DNA from: an uncultured Porphyromonadaceae bacterium
Lineage (GTDB): Bacteria; Bacteroidota; Bacteroidia; Bacteroidales; Muribaculaceae
Direction of reading: 5' to 3'
NCBI GenBank assembly: GCA_900548975.1
Contig: URMS01000005.1
Location: 1 to 64,000, forward strand
DNA length: 64,000 nt
Below, in pieces: positions 43,701 through 51,873 of the stretch (within the stretch, counting starts at the first letter, position 1; every line of letters starts with the position of its first letter). The position numbers were made by a program, and so were the translations under genes. The notes under the pieces are model-generated. The model saw nothing but the letters and a program-made list of their open reading frames with translations, had not been told where the DNA came from and did no database searches.

Positions 43701-45018
43701 TCCTGCTACTCTCGATGCCGGCTCCACAGGTAAATACAGCGTCAAGCTTGCCAATAATGGCGCTGCCGGGGTGGCTGCCTATACGATAGAGGTATATGGC
43801 AACGATCGTCTTCTCGCATCTGCTCAGGGCGAGGCTATTGCTCCGGATGCTTTCGCTACCGTAGATATCGATGTTCCGGTACCTGTCAACTTCGGGGAAA
43901 CAGTACTTACTGCCAAAGTAGTTGTTTCCGGCGACGAGAATGCCGCCAACGACGAGGCCACGTTCGCCATCAGCGCCACACGTCCGCGCTTCCCCGTTAT
44001 CGAGACACTGAGCGCCGTATCGGAAGGTGCCGGCATCAAGCTGTCGTGGGCGCGTCCGGCCGAGCAGCGCAATCCTTCGGCCATCACCGACGATTTCGAG
44101 AGTCTTACTCCCTGGGATTTCGGCGGTGTCACAGCCACAGAGCATACCGGCACAATCGGCGACTATACTGTATATGACGCCGACGGCGTCGCTACCGTAG
44201 TGGCTGCCTCCTATATGACACAGCCCAATGGGGGCAAACCAATGGCATACCAGGTGAATAAGACCGGTAATCCCTATCCCGATGTGGATCTGACTACTTA
44301 CAATATCAATGCCCATAGTGGCAGCCAGTCGCTTATCGCCTGGGGCTCCGCCGATGGCGCAAGCAGCGACTGGCTCATACTGCCCGAACTTTTTGCCGGC
44401 GAGACTACAATATCGTTCTGGGCTCACGCCACACCGATGGACTGGGGCACTTCGCCCTCCGAGAAGATGGAAATCCTCTATTCGACCACTACGTCCGACA
44501 TAGACCAGTTCCAGTCGTTCGGTGGTACATTCGACGTTCCTTACGGCTCGCGCTACGACGATGAGGCTGGTTTCCATCAGTTTGTATTTACTCTGCCTGC
44601 CGATGCCAAGTATGTGGCCATCCGCTCGTCGCTCTCTACCCAGATGAACAAATCGATAGTTCTCGACGACCTTTGCTACACTCCTGCGTCGCTGCCTGTC
44701 GAGACCCTCGAAATCAAGGGCTACAACATCTATCGCGACGGTGAGAAGATCGGTACGGCCCAAGCCGAAGAGTACCTCGACACTACAGCGACCGGCAGCC
44801 ATGTTTACAACGTGACCACCACCTACCATCTTGGCGAATCGCCTTTCTCCAATGATGCTGATGCAGCCGTGTCGGGCATAGAGAATGTGGTGAGCGGCGC
44901 CGACGGCGAACTCCGTTTCTTCAACCTCCAGGGCTTCGAAGTGAAGAATCCCGAACCGGGCCACATCTACATCGTGGTGCGCCCCGACGGCACATCCTCC
45001 AAGGCCCTTATCCGCTGA
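40711..45018 (+). CDS. Large secreted FN3 and jelly-roll (choice-of-anchor J type) protein with sorting-like C-terminus
   Basis: This 1435-aa protein has a signal peptide (~22 residues), then a beta-propeller-like region (~25-275). Two fibronectin III-like pairs follow (about 375-470 and 725-820), each with an MAM/choice-of-anchor-J-like jelly roll after it (DDWLITPMINLQ near 525, SPIIDVTTLSKPALKFWY near 895, and SDWLILPELF near 1215). The last ~50 residues (FFNLQGFEVKNPEPGHIYI) resemble type A sorting tails of type IX secretion substrates and match the end of the protein at 61281-62861. A surface adhesin or glycan-binding role is inferred; there is no catalytic motif. Confidence 0.8.
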   Translation: MRKILLTAVALLSSVVISATAQVAAPTLYGNLIYSSAWGSSDGDKAGIYKFTADATGDVSLEYKPAGGYIYANGGAVYVDGKYYVLAHEPKTGAVKTNVLYTYDADTWTLLDKKDAPLGTSANDLTWCPVDNKVYGVFMNSTSSGYVFGTLDLADGSVDVIKALDLSDNLGPMPMMALASSAEGDIYGVGADGNLYSFDRTGGDHTLIGATGFLPARWNQSACFDFTDKKMYWAACNADVSALFTVDTTTGAATRVRTFANDEEFVGLYSLSGIADVKGPQALADFTVELQGASLSGKVSFEMPAKTIAGDNLVGDVNYTVEDNGTVLLEGKAAAGSAVSRDVTFAEGAHTLVAYASTDQGRGASVRASVYAGKDAPAAPAAVTAVKDGQTVKISWEAVTDGAHNGYLDGAVTYTVTRQPDGKTVATGLTATSCTDSELPATLGDYTYNVCAVAGGVSGAPTASAPLSLGSAYETPMNMDLTKEDQFKLCTVIDANKDGKTWEYSANGSMCRYNSKNESDDWLITPMINLQAGKQYTLTLEMRSGNSRTAETYEVKAGHAAAVDAMTVTVVEPTSLKVNTRAPYPVIFVPEADGAYCFGIHCTSPKNGYSLYVYSISVSEGVSTGAPVASESVTATAAANGALEATVVAKAPEKAVDGTAITTLVKAELVNLTTEAIVGTVDNPTPGAEVTFTDKNAVNGINEYSVAFYNAAGKGCAATASVYVGEDTPVAPSDVVVKQIDGKAVISWTALAEGANGGYVNPANLKYRVVNVSNKSDIATGVTECTCTDGSLSTDEQQIIQYTVYASNVAGEGIGTNSNVLTFGDAYPAPFAESFAGGKESMTPWAAEVEGKGYQSWTPSTNTIYDETDRSQDGDAGWIKYSSKGTVTLLSPIIDVTTLSKPALKFWYMAVDGATYDLAFDVAVSGDRGVTRTNKFSVNVTAEEWTPVTIDLADFKNSKELQICFKASTQSYQDMAIDNIKIYDPCNIDLGILTFTGPATLDAGSTGKYSVKLANNGAAGVAAYTIEVYGNDRLLASAQGEAIAPDAFATVDIDVPVPVNFGETVLTAKVVVSGDENAANDEATFAISATRPRFPVIETLSAVSEGAGIKLSWARPAEQRNPSAITDDFESLTPWDFGGVTATEHTGTIGDYTVYDADGVATVVAASYMTQPNGGKPMAYQVNKTGNPYPDVDLTTYNINAHSGSQSLIAWGSADGASSDWLILPELFAGETTISFWAHATPMDWGTSPSEKMEILYSTTTSDIDQFQSFGGTFDVPYGSRYDDEAGFHQFVFTLPADAKYVAIRSSLSTQMNKSIVLDDLCYTPASLPVETLEIKGYNIYRDGEKIGTAQAEEYLDTTATGSHVYNVTTTYHLGESPFSNDADAAVSGIENVVSGADGELRFFNLQGFEVKNPEPGHIYIVVRPDGTSSKALIR

Positions 45019-45038
45019 TACGATCCCTCTCCTGAACA

Positions 45039-45079
45039 AGCCCGGCCTGTCGCCCGCCCCGACAGCCCGGGCTTTTTTT
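45039..45079 (+). terminator. Rho-independent terminator after the FN3 protein
   Basis: A long stem (AGCCCGG-C-CTGTCG with CGACAG-C-CCGGGCT) is followed by seven T, 20 bp past the stop codon. Confidence 0.9.
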
Positions 45080-45132
45080 ATGCTGTAATGTGAAAGTTTT
45101 GGGCGCAGGGTGCGGTTGCGCGAATTTTTTTG

Positions 45133-45140
45133 TAATTTTG
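45133..45140 (+). promoter_or_regulatory. Likely -7 element of pheS
   Basis: TAATTTTG matches TAnnTTTG and lies 19 bp before the ATG. No TTG occurs at the ideal distance upstream, so only the -7 element is supported. Confidence 0.45.
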
Positions 45141-45159
45141 CGCAAAATACCGCATTGAT

Positions 45160-46182
45160 ATGATAGACAAGATAAACGCCCTTAGGGAAGAGTTGGCCGC
45201 CATCGCCGCCAGTGGCGAGGCAGTCGACGTAGAGGCCCTGCGTATCAAATATTTGAGTAAGAAAGGCGCTGTGTCGGCGCTGATGAACGACTTCCGCACC
45301 GTGCCTGCCGAACAGAAGCGCGAGCTCGGTCAGGCTCTCAACGAGCTGAAGAATTTCGCCACCGAGACCATCAATTCGCTTCGCGAGGCTGCCGAGGCCG
45401 GCCGCGCAAAGGCCGACGTGCCCGATCTTACGCGTACGGCAGCTCCCGTGACGCTCGGCACGCGCCACCCGCTGTCGCTTGTCCGCGAGCATATCATCGA
45501 CATCTTCCGTCGCCTGGGCTTCACCATTGCCGAGGGTCCCGAAATCGAGGACGACTGGCATGTGTTCGAGAGCCTGAACTTCGCGGCCGACCATCCTGCC
45601 CGCGACATGCAGGACACTTTCTTCATCGGCCGCAACCCCGACGTGCTGCTGCGCACACACACTTCGAGCGTGCAGACCCGCGTCATGACCTCGCAGAAGC
45701 CGCCTATCCGCATCATCTGCCCGGGCCGCGTGTACCGCAACGAGGCTATCTCGGCGCGCGCCCACTGCTTCTTCCACCAGGTAGAGGCTCTGTATGTGGA
45801 CCACAATGTCACTTTCGCCGACCTTCGCCAGACTCTGCTGTATTTCGCCCGCGAGATGTTCGGCCCGCAGACCGAAATCCGTCTTCGCCCCAGCTATTTC
45901 CCCTTCACCGAGCCTTCGGCCGAGATGGATATCAGCTGCAATCTGTGCGGCGGCAAGGGTTGCTCGTTCTGCAAGGGCACCGGCTGGGTCGAGATTCTCG
46001 GCTGCGGTATGGTCGACCCCAATGTGCTCGAGGCCTGCGGTATAGATTCGAAAGAATACACCGGTTTCGCTCTCGGTATGGGTATAGAGCGTATTACCAA
46101 CCTGAAATATCAGGTGAAGGACCTGCGCATGTTCTCGGAGAACGACGTGCGCTTCCTCGACGAGTTCACAGCGGCGAAGTAA
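45160..46182 (+). CDS. pheS: Phenylalanine-tRNA ligase alpha subunit
   Basis: This 340-aa subunit matches the usual length. A helical tRNA-binding arm (residues 1-80) precedes the class II catalytic core. Motif 1 includes GRRHPLS-like GTRHPLS (~105), motif 2 includes PGRVYRNEAISARAHCFFHQVEAL (~188-211), and motif 3 includes GMGIERITNL (~305). It charges tRNA-Phe together with PheT, which is not encoded nearby, as is common in Bacteroidetes. The nth gene overlaps its stop by 1 bp (TAATG). Confidence 0.97.
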   Translation: MIDKINALREELAAIAASGEAVDVEALRIKYLSKKGAVSALMNDFRTVPAEQKRELGQALNELKNFATETINSLREAAEAGRAKADVPDLTRTAAPVTLGTRHPLSLVREHIIDIFRRLGFTIAEGPEIEDDWHVFESLNFAADHPARDMQDTFFIGRNPDVLLRTHTSSVQTRVMTSQKPPIRIICPGRVYRNEAISARAHCFFHQVEALYVDHNVTFADLRQTLLYFAREMFGPQTEIRLRPSYFPFTEPSAEMDISCNLCGGKGCSFCKGTGWVEILGCGMVDPNVLEACGIDSKEYTGFALGMGIERITNLKYQVKDLRMFSENDVRFLDEFTAAK

Positions 46183-46871
46183 TGAAGCAGGCTGAGCGAT
46201 ACCGCGCCGTTATCAAGCGCTTCGAGCGCGAGATGCCCATAGCCCGGACGGAGTTGCACTACGACAATCCCTATCAGCTGCTTGTGGCGGTTATATTGTC
46301 GGCACAGTGCACCGACAAGCGTGTGAACATGATAACGCCGGCGCTTTTCGAGGCGTATCCGACGGTCGAGTCGCTTGCCGCCGCCACGCAGTACGATATA
46401 TTCGCCTATATCAAGTCGGTATCGTATCCCAACAACAAGAGCAAGGCGCTTGCGGGCATGGCCCGGCGACTGGTCGACGACTTCGGCGGCCGGGTGCCCG
46501 ACAATATCGACGATCTGATGAGTCTGCCCGGGGTAGGGCGCAAGACCGCCAATGTGATACTGTCGGTGATCTTCGACCGCCCGACCATGGCTGTGGACAC
46601 GCATGTGTTCCGCGTGGCCGAGCGCATAGGTCTCACCACCGGCAGTCGCACACCGTTGGCCACCGAGAAGAAACTCACCGCCAACATACCCGAGGAATCG
46701 ATTGCCAAGGCGCATCACTGGCTGATACTGCACGGGCGCTATGTGTGCAAGGCTCGCAAGCCCGAATGCGAAGGATGCTTCCTGGCCGATGTCTGCCGCT
46801 ACCATGAGCGCGAGCAGGCCCGCGAGGCCCGCGGTATAGCCAAGACCCGCTCGATGGCCTCAACTGACTGA
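46182..46871 (+). CDS. nth: Endonuclease III (DNA glycosylase/AP lyase)
   Basis: This 229-aa protein excises oxidised pyrimidines. The start at 46182 was chosen because it yields the family N-terminus; the open frame further upstream lies inside pheS. The helix-hairpin-helix motif LPGVGRKTAN carries the catalytic Lys (~120), and VDTHVFRV holds the catalytic Asp (~139). The C-terminal 4Fe-4S loop has the canonical C-x6-C-x2-C-x5-C spacing near residues 190-206. Confidence 0.96.
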   Translation: MKQAERYRAVIKRFEREMPIARTELHYDNPYQLLVAVILSAQCTDKRVNMITPALFEAYPTVESLAAATQYDIFAYIKSVSYPNNKSKALAGMARRLVDDFGGRVPDNIDDLMSLPGVGRKTANVILSVIFDRPTMAVDTHVFRVAERIGLTTGSRTPLATEKKLTANIPEESIAKAHHWLILHGRYVCKARKPECEGCFLADVCRYHEREQAREARGIAKTRSMASTD

Positions 46872-46875
46872 GACG

Positions 46876-47502
46876 ATGGACGAAAGCAATCTGTTCATAT
46901 TCACGATCGAGGTGGTGGGCACCATAGCCTTCGCCATCTCGGGCATACGTCTTGCCGCGGCCAAGAAATTCGACTGGTTCGGCGCATATGTAGTGGGCCT
47001 TGTCACCGCTATCGGCGGCGGTACTCTGCGCGATGTGCTGCTGGCGGTGCCGGTGTTCTGGATGCAGAACGCCATGTTCCTGCTTGTGACTTTCGTGTCG
47101 CTTCTCGCCGTGATAATATTCCGCCGCGCTCTTGTGGGGGGCATGCGCACGCTGTTTATATTCGATGCCATAGGTCTGGCGCTCTTTGTGGTCGTGGGTA
47201 TAGAAAAAAGCTTTGCGGCCGGCTATCCGGCCTGGGTGGCCATAGTGATGGGTATAATCACCGGCTCCTTCGGCGGTGTGACACGCGATATCCTTATCAA
47301 CGAGGCTCCGCTGTTCTTCCGGAAAGACATCTATGCCACGGCCTGCCTTGCCGGCGGTGTGGTGTACTGGCTTGTTGATTTCATACCCGGACTGCCGCAG
47401 ATGGTGCCGCAGATAGCGTGTGCGGTCGCTGTGATAGGACTGCGCGTGGCGGCTGTGCACTACGACTGGTCGCTTCCTATTCTTAAAGTGCCAAACAGCT
47501 GA
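46876..47502 (+). CDS. YicG/TRIC-type membrane protein (UPF0126)
   Basis: This 208-aa protein has about seven transmembrane segments and two internal repeats. Each repeat carries the glycine motif: GGGTLRDVL near residue 53 and GGVTRDILINEAP near 138. These are the marks of the bacterial trimeric intracellular cation channel/UPF0126 family. The likely role is cation (or glycine) permeation across the inner membrane. The gene lies 4 bp after nth and 5 bp before the GtrA gene. Confidence 0.88.
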   Translation: MDESNLFIFTIEVVGTIAFAISGIRLAAAKKFDWFGAYVVGLVTAIGGGTLRDVLLAVPVFWMQNAMFLLVTFVSLLAVIIFRRALVGGMRTLFIFDAIGLALFVVVGIEKSFAAGYPAWVAIVMGIITGSFGGVTRDILINEAPLFFRKDIYATACLAGGVVYWLVDFIPGLPQMVPQIACAVAVIGLRVAAVHYDWSLPILKVPNS

Positions 47503-47507
47503 AGAGT

Positions 47508-47933
47508 ATGCTTGCAAACCGGAAAGAACAGCTCGGACAGTTTATACGCTACTGTATCGTGGGAGTGCTCAACACACTTGTCACCCTCGGTGTGATATAT
47601 CTGTGCAAGTCGATGCTTGGATGGAACCTGTATGTGAGCAATGCCCTGGGGTATATCGCCGGGGTGACCAATTCCTTTTTCTGCAACAAGCAGTGGACAT
47701 TCCGGTCGAAGGGCCGCTACCGCCGCGAGGCGGTGCGCTTTGTCGCCGGTTTCGGCATATGCTATGCCCTGCAGTTCGTGCTTGTGTGGATGCTGACCCA
47801 GTCGGATTTCGGAGCGTACGAGTTCATGTTCTTCGGCGTGGTGATATCGGGCTACGGCATCGCCACACTGCTGGGGAATGTGGTGTATACGCTTGCGAAC
47901 TTCGTATACAACCGTCTGGTGACTTTCCGTTGA
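47508..47933 (+). CDS. GtrA-like family membrane protein
   Basis: This 141-aa protein has four predicted transmembrane helices, with RYCIVGVLNTLVTLGVIYL at the start and YVSNALGYIAGVTNSFFCNKQWTF in the middle, both typical of GtrA-family flippase-like proteins. Members move lipid-linked sugars such as undecaprenyl-phosphate glucose across the membrane for surface glycan modification. The partner glycosyltransferase is not adjacent. Confidence 0.88.
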   Translation: MLANRKEQLGQFIRYCIVGVLNTLVTLGVIYLCKSMLGWNLYVSNALGYIAGVTNSFFCNKQWTFRSKGRYRREAVRFVAGFGICYALQFVLVWMLTQSDFGAYEFMFFGVVISGYGIATLLGNVVYTLANFVYNRLVTFR

Positions 47934-47986
47934 GCCGGGCTCGCTTTTTGTGGAGCAAAGGGGAACAGTCTTCGAAAAAAATGTGT

Positions 47987-47994
47987 TAAATTTG
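47987..47994 (+). promoter_or_regulatory. Likely -7 element of the tolC-hlyD-permease operon
   Basis: TAAATTTG matches TAnnTTTG about 80 bp before the TolC-like start. The -33 element is not recognisable, so a regulator may help. Confidence 0.4.
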
Positions 47995-48073
47995 CCACAT
48001 GCGACGCCGCGTGCGAACAATGCCGTGTCGGCGTAGGTTTTAAATTTAAATCTAACGTTTCAACTAATCCGGA

Positions 48074-49588
48074 ATGAAGCTCCATAATCAATACAAAAAG
48101 TTGCGTCCGTGCGTCTTTGCCCTCGTGCTGGCAATGGCGGGCATGCCGGCTGCCGTCGGGGCACAGGAACCGATGGTATCGCCGGACGCCACGGTGACGC
48201 TTCCCGGCGTCATGTCGCTCGACTCGTGCCGGGCTATGGCACTTGCCAACAACAAGCAGCTGATGATGGCACGCCAGCGCGTTGTCAAGGCCGGTTATCA
48301 GAAAAAAGAGGCTTTCTCGGCCTATCTGCCGGCTATCGATTTTGCCGGAGGATATCTCTACAATCAGCGCAAGATCTCGATGTTCGATTCCGACCAGATG
48401 CTGCCGATCAAGAGCTTCGACCTGGCCACACAGTCGTATCAGTTCGATCTGGTGAAAAATCCGGCTACCGGCGAGCCTATAAAAGGTCCCGACGGCCAGT
48501 ATGTGCCCGCGAGTGTGGCCTATCTTCCCAAAGAAGCGCTCGAATACGATATCCACAATGTGTTTTTCGGAGCTGTCACCCTTACCCAGCCCGTATATAT
48601 GGGCGGTAAGATTGTGGCTATGAACAAGCTGACAAAGGCTGCCGAAGGCGCCGCCCGCGAGATTGAGAACAACGAGACCGAGAATGTGATATATGCCGTG
48701 GATGCCGCCTACTGGCAGGTGGTGTCGCTCAAGGCCAAGAAAGAGCTTGCCGAGAGCTATGTGAATCTGCTCGACTCGCTCAGCCGCAATGTCAGTCTCA
48801 TGGTCGCCGAGGGTGTAGCCACGCGTTCCGACGCTCTGAGCGTCGACGTGAAGCTCAATGCCGCGCAGGTCGATCTGGTGAAGGTTGACAACGGTCTGGT
48901 GCTGTCGCGCATGGCTCTTGCCCAGGTGTGCGGACTGCCGGTAAACACGGTATTCACCCTTGCCGACGAGGATAATACGGCGGCAGTGCCTGCCGAGGGT
49001 GTGGCGCCCGCAGGGGGCTACGATATGGACGACGTGTATGCCCGGCGCCCCGACATCAGGGCGCTCGAGTACGGCATAGAAGCAGCCAAACAGCAGAAGA
49101 AAGTGGCGTTGTCATCCATGCTGCCCAATGTGGCTCTTATAGGGTCGTACGAGGTGTCGAATCCGAATCTCTACGACGGCTTCAAGAAGCGCTTCAAGGG
49201 AGCCTTTTCAGTCGGTGCCATGGTGAGCATTCCCATATGGCACTGGGGCGGCAACCGGGCCAAGTATAAGGCAGCCGAAGCCGACGAAAATATACGTCGC
49301 CTCGAGCTTGCCGACGCCCGCGAGCTTGTTAGCCTCCAGGTTAGCCAGGCTTCGTTCAAGACTCAGGAGGCCTACAAGACCTACAATATGACCATGACGA
49401 ATCTTGCCAAGGCAGACGAAAATCTGCGCACGGCAACCCTTGGCTTCCGCGAGGGCGTGGCCACCACCGACAATGTGATGGAGGCCCAGACGGCATGGCT
49501 CAAGGCCCACTCAGAGCAGATCGACGCGATGATAGAAGTGCAGCTGTGCCAGACATATCTGAGCAAGGCACTGGGAACGCTCTATTGA
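48074..49588 (+). CDS. tolC: TolC-family outer-membrane efflux protein
   Basis: This 504-aa protein has a signal peptide (about 1-31, ending Val-Gly-Ala-Gln) and two OEP domains of long helices. SLDSCRAMALANNKQLMMARQRV (~54) opens the first, and RPDIRALEYGIEAAKQQKKVALSSMLPNVALIG (~320) opens the second. It forms the outer-membrane duct for the HlyD-type adaptor and two ABC-2 permeases encoded downstream. An AGCTA repeat array separates it from hlyD. Confidence 0.94.
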   Translation: MKLHNQYKKLRPCVFALVLAMAGMPAAVGAQEPMVSPDATVTLPGVMSLDSCRAMALANNKQLMMARQRVVKAGYQKKEAFSAYLPAIDFAGGYLYNQRKISMFDSDQMLPIKSFDLATQSYQFDLVKNPATGEPIKGPDGQYVPASVAYLPKEALEYDIHNVFFGAVTLTQPVYMGGKIVAMNKLTKAAEGAAREIENNETENVIYAVDAAYWQVVSLKAKKELAESYVNLLDSLSRNVSLMVAEGVATRSDALSVDVKLNAAQVDLVKVDNGLVLSRMALAQVCGLPVNTVFTLADEDNTAAVPAEGVAPAGGYDMDDVYARRPDIRALEYGIEAAKQQKKVALSSMLPNVALIGSYEVSNPNLYDGFKKRFKGAFSVGAMVSIPIWHWGGNRAKYKAAEADENIRRLELADARELVSLQVSQASFKTQEAYKTYNMTMTNLAKADENLRTATLGFREGVATTDNVMEAQTAWLKAHSEQIDAMIEVQLCQTYLSKALGTLY

Positions 49589-49643
49589 GCTAAACAGCTA
49601 AGATAGCTAAAGTAGCTAAGGTAGCTATTATAGCTATTTTAGC
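49588..49643. repeat. AGCTANNNN tandem repeat array at the tolC stop codon
   Basis: Six units of mostly 9 bp with an AGCTA core start with the last base of the TGA stop and fill most of the 85-bp gap to the hlyD gene. The first units carry AGCTAAR and the last TAGCTATTTT, so the array is self-complementary. It matches the family at 37913-37957. Confidence 0.8.
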
Positions 49644-49673
49644 AATTAACCGGAAACTAAAAAAACTAACAAT

Positions 49674-50687
49674 ATGACACAGAGTCAAAACCAGGAAAAG
49701 AGGGCTAACCGCACCCTGCTGGTCACCATGGCCGTCGTTGTCGCCGCCGTGGCAGTAATAGCCGTGATAGGTTTCATATTCATGAACCGGCCCGACTCTT
49801 ATATCGAGGGCCAGGTCGAGGGTACCAACATACGCATATCCGGCAAGCTTGCCGGACGTGTGACAGAGTTCTATGCCCACGAGGGCGACACGGTGCACGC
49901 CGGCGACACGCTGGTGCGCATCCACTCGTCGGTAGTGGAGGCACAGCTCGGACAGGCCGAAGCCATGAAAGAGGTGGCTGCCGCCCAGAACAAGAAAATC
50001 GATGCCGGTACGCGTATGCAGATTATCAACGCGGCCGCCGACCTTCTGCGCCAGGCCGAGGCAGCGGTGACTATCACCAAAAAGACCTACGACCGTATGG
50101 AGCGTCTCTACGGCGAAGGTGTCATAGCAGAGCAGAAGCGCGACGAGGCCAAGGCTGCCTACGATGCCGCCGTTGCTGCCCGCGATGCCGCCGCCAGTCA
50201 GCTGTCGCTGGCCAAGGCAGGCGCACAGAAAGAGGACAAGGAGTCGGCCGAAGCTCTGGTACAGGCTGCCGGCAGCGGTGTGAAGCAGGTTGAGGCCGTG
50301 CTCGAGGACAGCTATCTCGTAGCGCCTTTCGACGGCACTATAGACCAGGTGTATCCCGAGGTGGGCGAACTTGTGTCGCTCGGAGCGCCTATCATGAGTC
50401 TTCTGCGCACCGATGACCGCTGGGTTACCTTCAACGTCCGCGAAGAACTGCTCTCGGAGCTTACCATGGGCAAGGAAATCAAGGTGATGATACCGGCCCT
50501 CGACAAGAAGGAAATAACCGTGAAGATATACTACGTGCGCGACATGGGCAGCTATGCCACATGGCGCTCCACCAAATCGACCGGGAGCTACGACAGCCGT
50601 ACATTCCAGATCAAGGCTCGTCCGGTCGAAGATGTGCCCGGCCTGCGACCCGGTATGTCGGCGGTATTCGAACAGCCGTCCAAATAA
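49674..50687 (+). CDS. HlyD/EmrA-type periplasmic adaptor (membrane fusion protein)
   Basis: This 337-aa protein has one N-terminal membrane anchor (about residues 13-38). A biotinyl-lipoyl-like half (GQVEGTNIRISGKLAGRVTEFYAHEGDTVHAGDTL), a long helical hairpin (~85-195) and a second lipoyl/beta-barrel half (VAPFDGTIDQVYPEVGELVSLG) follow. It bridges the inner-membrane permeases and TolC. The stop lies 24 bp before the first ABC-2 permease. Confidence 0.92.
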   Translation: MTQSQNQEKRANRTLLVTMAVVVAAVAVIAVIGFIFMNRPDSYIEGQVEGTNIRISGKLAGRVTEFYAHEGDTVHAGDTLVRIHSSVVEAQLGQAEAMKEVAAAQNKKIDAGTRMQIINAAADLLRQAEAAVTITKKTYDRMERLYGEGVIAEQKRDEAKAAYDAAVAARDAAASQLSLAKAGAQKEDKESAEALVQAAGSGVKQVEAVLEDSYLVAPFDGTIDQVYPEVGELVSLGAPIMSLLRTDDRWVTFNVREELLSELTMGKEIKVMIPALDKKEITVKIYYVRDMGSYATWRSTKSTGSYDSRTFQIKARPVEDVPGLRPGMSAVFEQPSK

Positions 50688-50711
50688 ACACCCTGTAAAC
50701 GACCGACGGAT

Positions 50712-51872
50712 ATGAAAACTTTTATATCAGGCCTCAGGCGCGAGGTACACCGCATGTGCTCGCGGAAGATGTATATCTTCGGCATGGTCGTTGTGCCCGT
50801 TTTCACCGTCATTTTCTTCCTCAATCTTCTCAGCAGCGGTCTGCCCAACAAGGTCCCGACGGCTGTCGTGGACCTCGACCACTCCTCGATGAGCCGCAGT
50901 GTCACACGCTCGCTCCGCGCTCTTCAGCTGCTCGATGTGAGTCACGACGCCGAGAGCTACGATCAGGCGCTCGATCAGGTACGCGCAGGCGAGACGTTCG
51001 GCTTCTTCGTGATACCAGCCAATTTCGAGAAAGACGCCCTCAGCGGCAACACGCCCACGCTGGAATACTACACCAATATGACCTATTTCGTGCCGGGCAC
51101 GCTGTCGTTCAAGGGATTCAAGACGGTGGCCGTGGCGACGGCCGGCGGTGTTGTGCAGCAGACGCTTATCAGCCTCGGTGTCGACCCTCAGAATGTGGCG
51201 TCGATTATCCAGCCCGTGGTTATCGACGAGTATGCTCTCAATAATCCGTGGATGAATTATTCGATCTATCTGACACCGTCGTTCTCGATGGCGACTTTCG
51301 CCCTTATGATCATGCTCATGACGGTGTTCTCGATAACAATGGAAATCAAGGAGGGCACTTCGCCGCAGTGGCTCGCCACAAACGGCGGCAGCATAGTGCA
51401 GGCCATAAGCACGAAGCTGTTGCCTCAGACCGTGGTGTTCATGGCCGTGGGCCTGTTCATACTGTGGGTGATGTTCGGCTACTCGCATTTCCCGCTCAAC
51501 GGCAGCCGCTGGTGGATGGTAGTGGCTACATTCCTGCTTGTGACGGCGTCGCAGGGTTTTGCGGTGTTCGTCTGCTCGGTGGTGCCCAATCCGCGTCTTG
51601 CGTTCAGTATGTGTGCGCTTTTCGGCATTCTGTCGTTCTCGTTCACCGGTTTTTCGTTCCCGGTGCAGAGCATGTACGGCGCACTGGCGGTGTTCAGCTG
51701 GCTCGCTCCGATACGCTACTGGTTCCTCATCTACATCAACGAGGCTCTCAACGGCGTGGGGCTGTACTACTCGCGCTACTACTATGCGGCGCTCATACTG
51801 TTCCCGCTTGTGGCCTCGGTACTTCTGAAACGACTTAAAAACGCATGTCTCAAACCCGTATATGTGCCATAA
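50712..51872 (+). CDS. ABC-2 type permease, first of a pair
   Basis: This 386-aa protein has one N-terminal transmembrane helix, a ~150-residue extracytoplasmic domain (about 45-195) and five C-terminal helices. This is the ABC2_membrane_3/YhhJ-YbhR layout (FALMIMLMTVFSITMEIKEGT, then FTGFSFPVQSMYG). With HlyD and TolC it forms an export system. No ATP-binding subunit is encoded in the operon. The product exported is not evident. Confidence 0.88.
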   Translation: MKTFISGLRREVHRMCSRKMYIFGMVVVPVFTVIFFLNLLSSGLPNKVPTAVVDLDHSSMSRSVTRSLRALQLLDVSHDAESYDQALDQVRAGETFGFFVIPANFEKDALSGNTPTLEYYTNMTYFVPGTLSFKGFKTVAVATAGGVVQQTLISLGVDPQNVASIIQPVVIDEYALNNPWMNYSIYLTPSFSMATFALMIMLMTVFSITMEIKEGTSPQWLATNGGSIVQAISTKLLPQTVVFMAVGLFILWVMFGYSHFPLNGSRWWMVVATFLLVTASQGFAVFVCSVVPNPRLAFSMCALFGILSFSFTGFSFPVQSMYGALAVFSWLAPIRYWFLIYINEALNGVGLYYSRYYYAALILFPLVASVLLKRLKNACLKPVYVP

Positions 51873-51873
51873 T

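Noticed and set aside
42598..45804. A 1068-codon open frame on the minus strand opposite the FN3 protein and pheS
   Set aside because: It spans two well-supported plus-strand genes and a terminator, has no recognisable domain, and results from the GC-rich codon bias of the sense genes.
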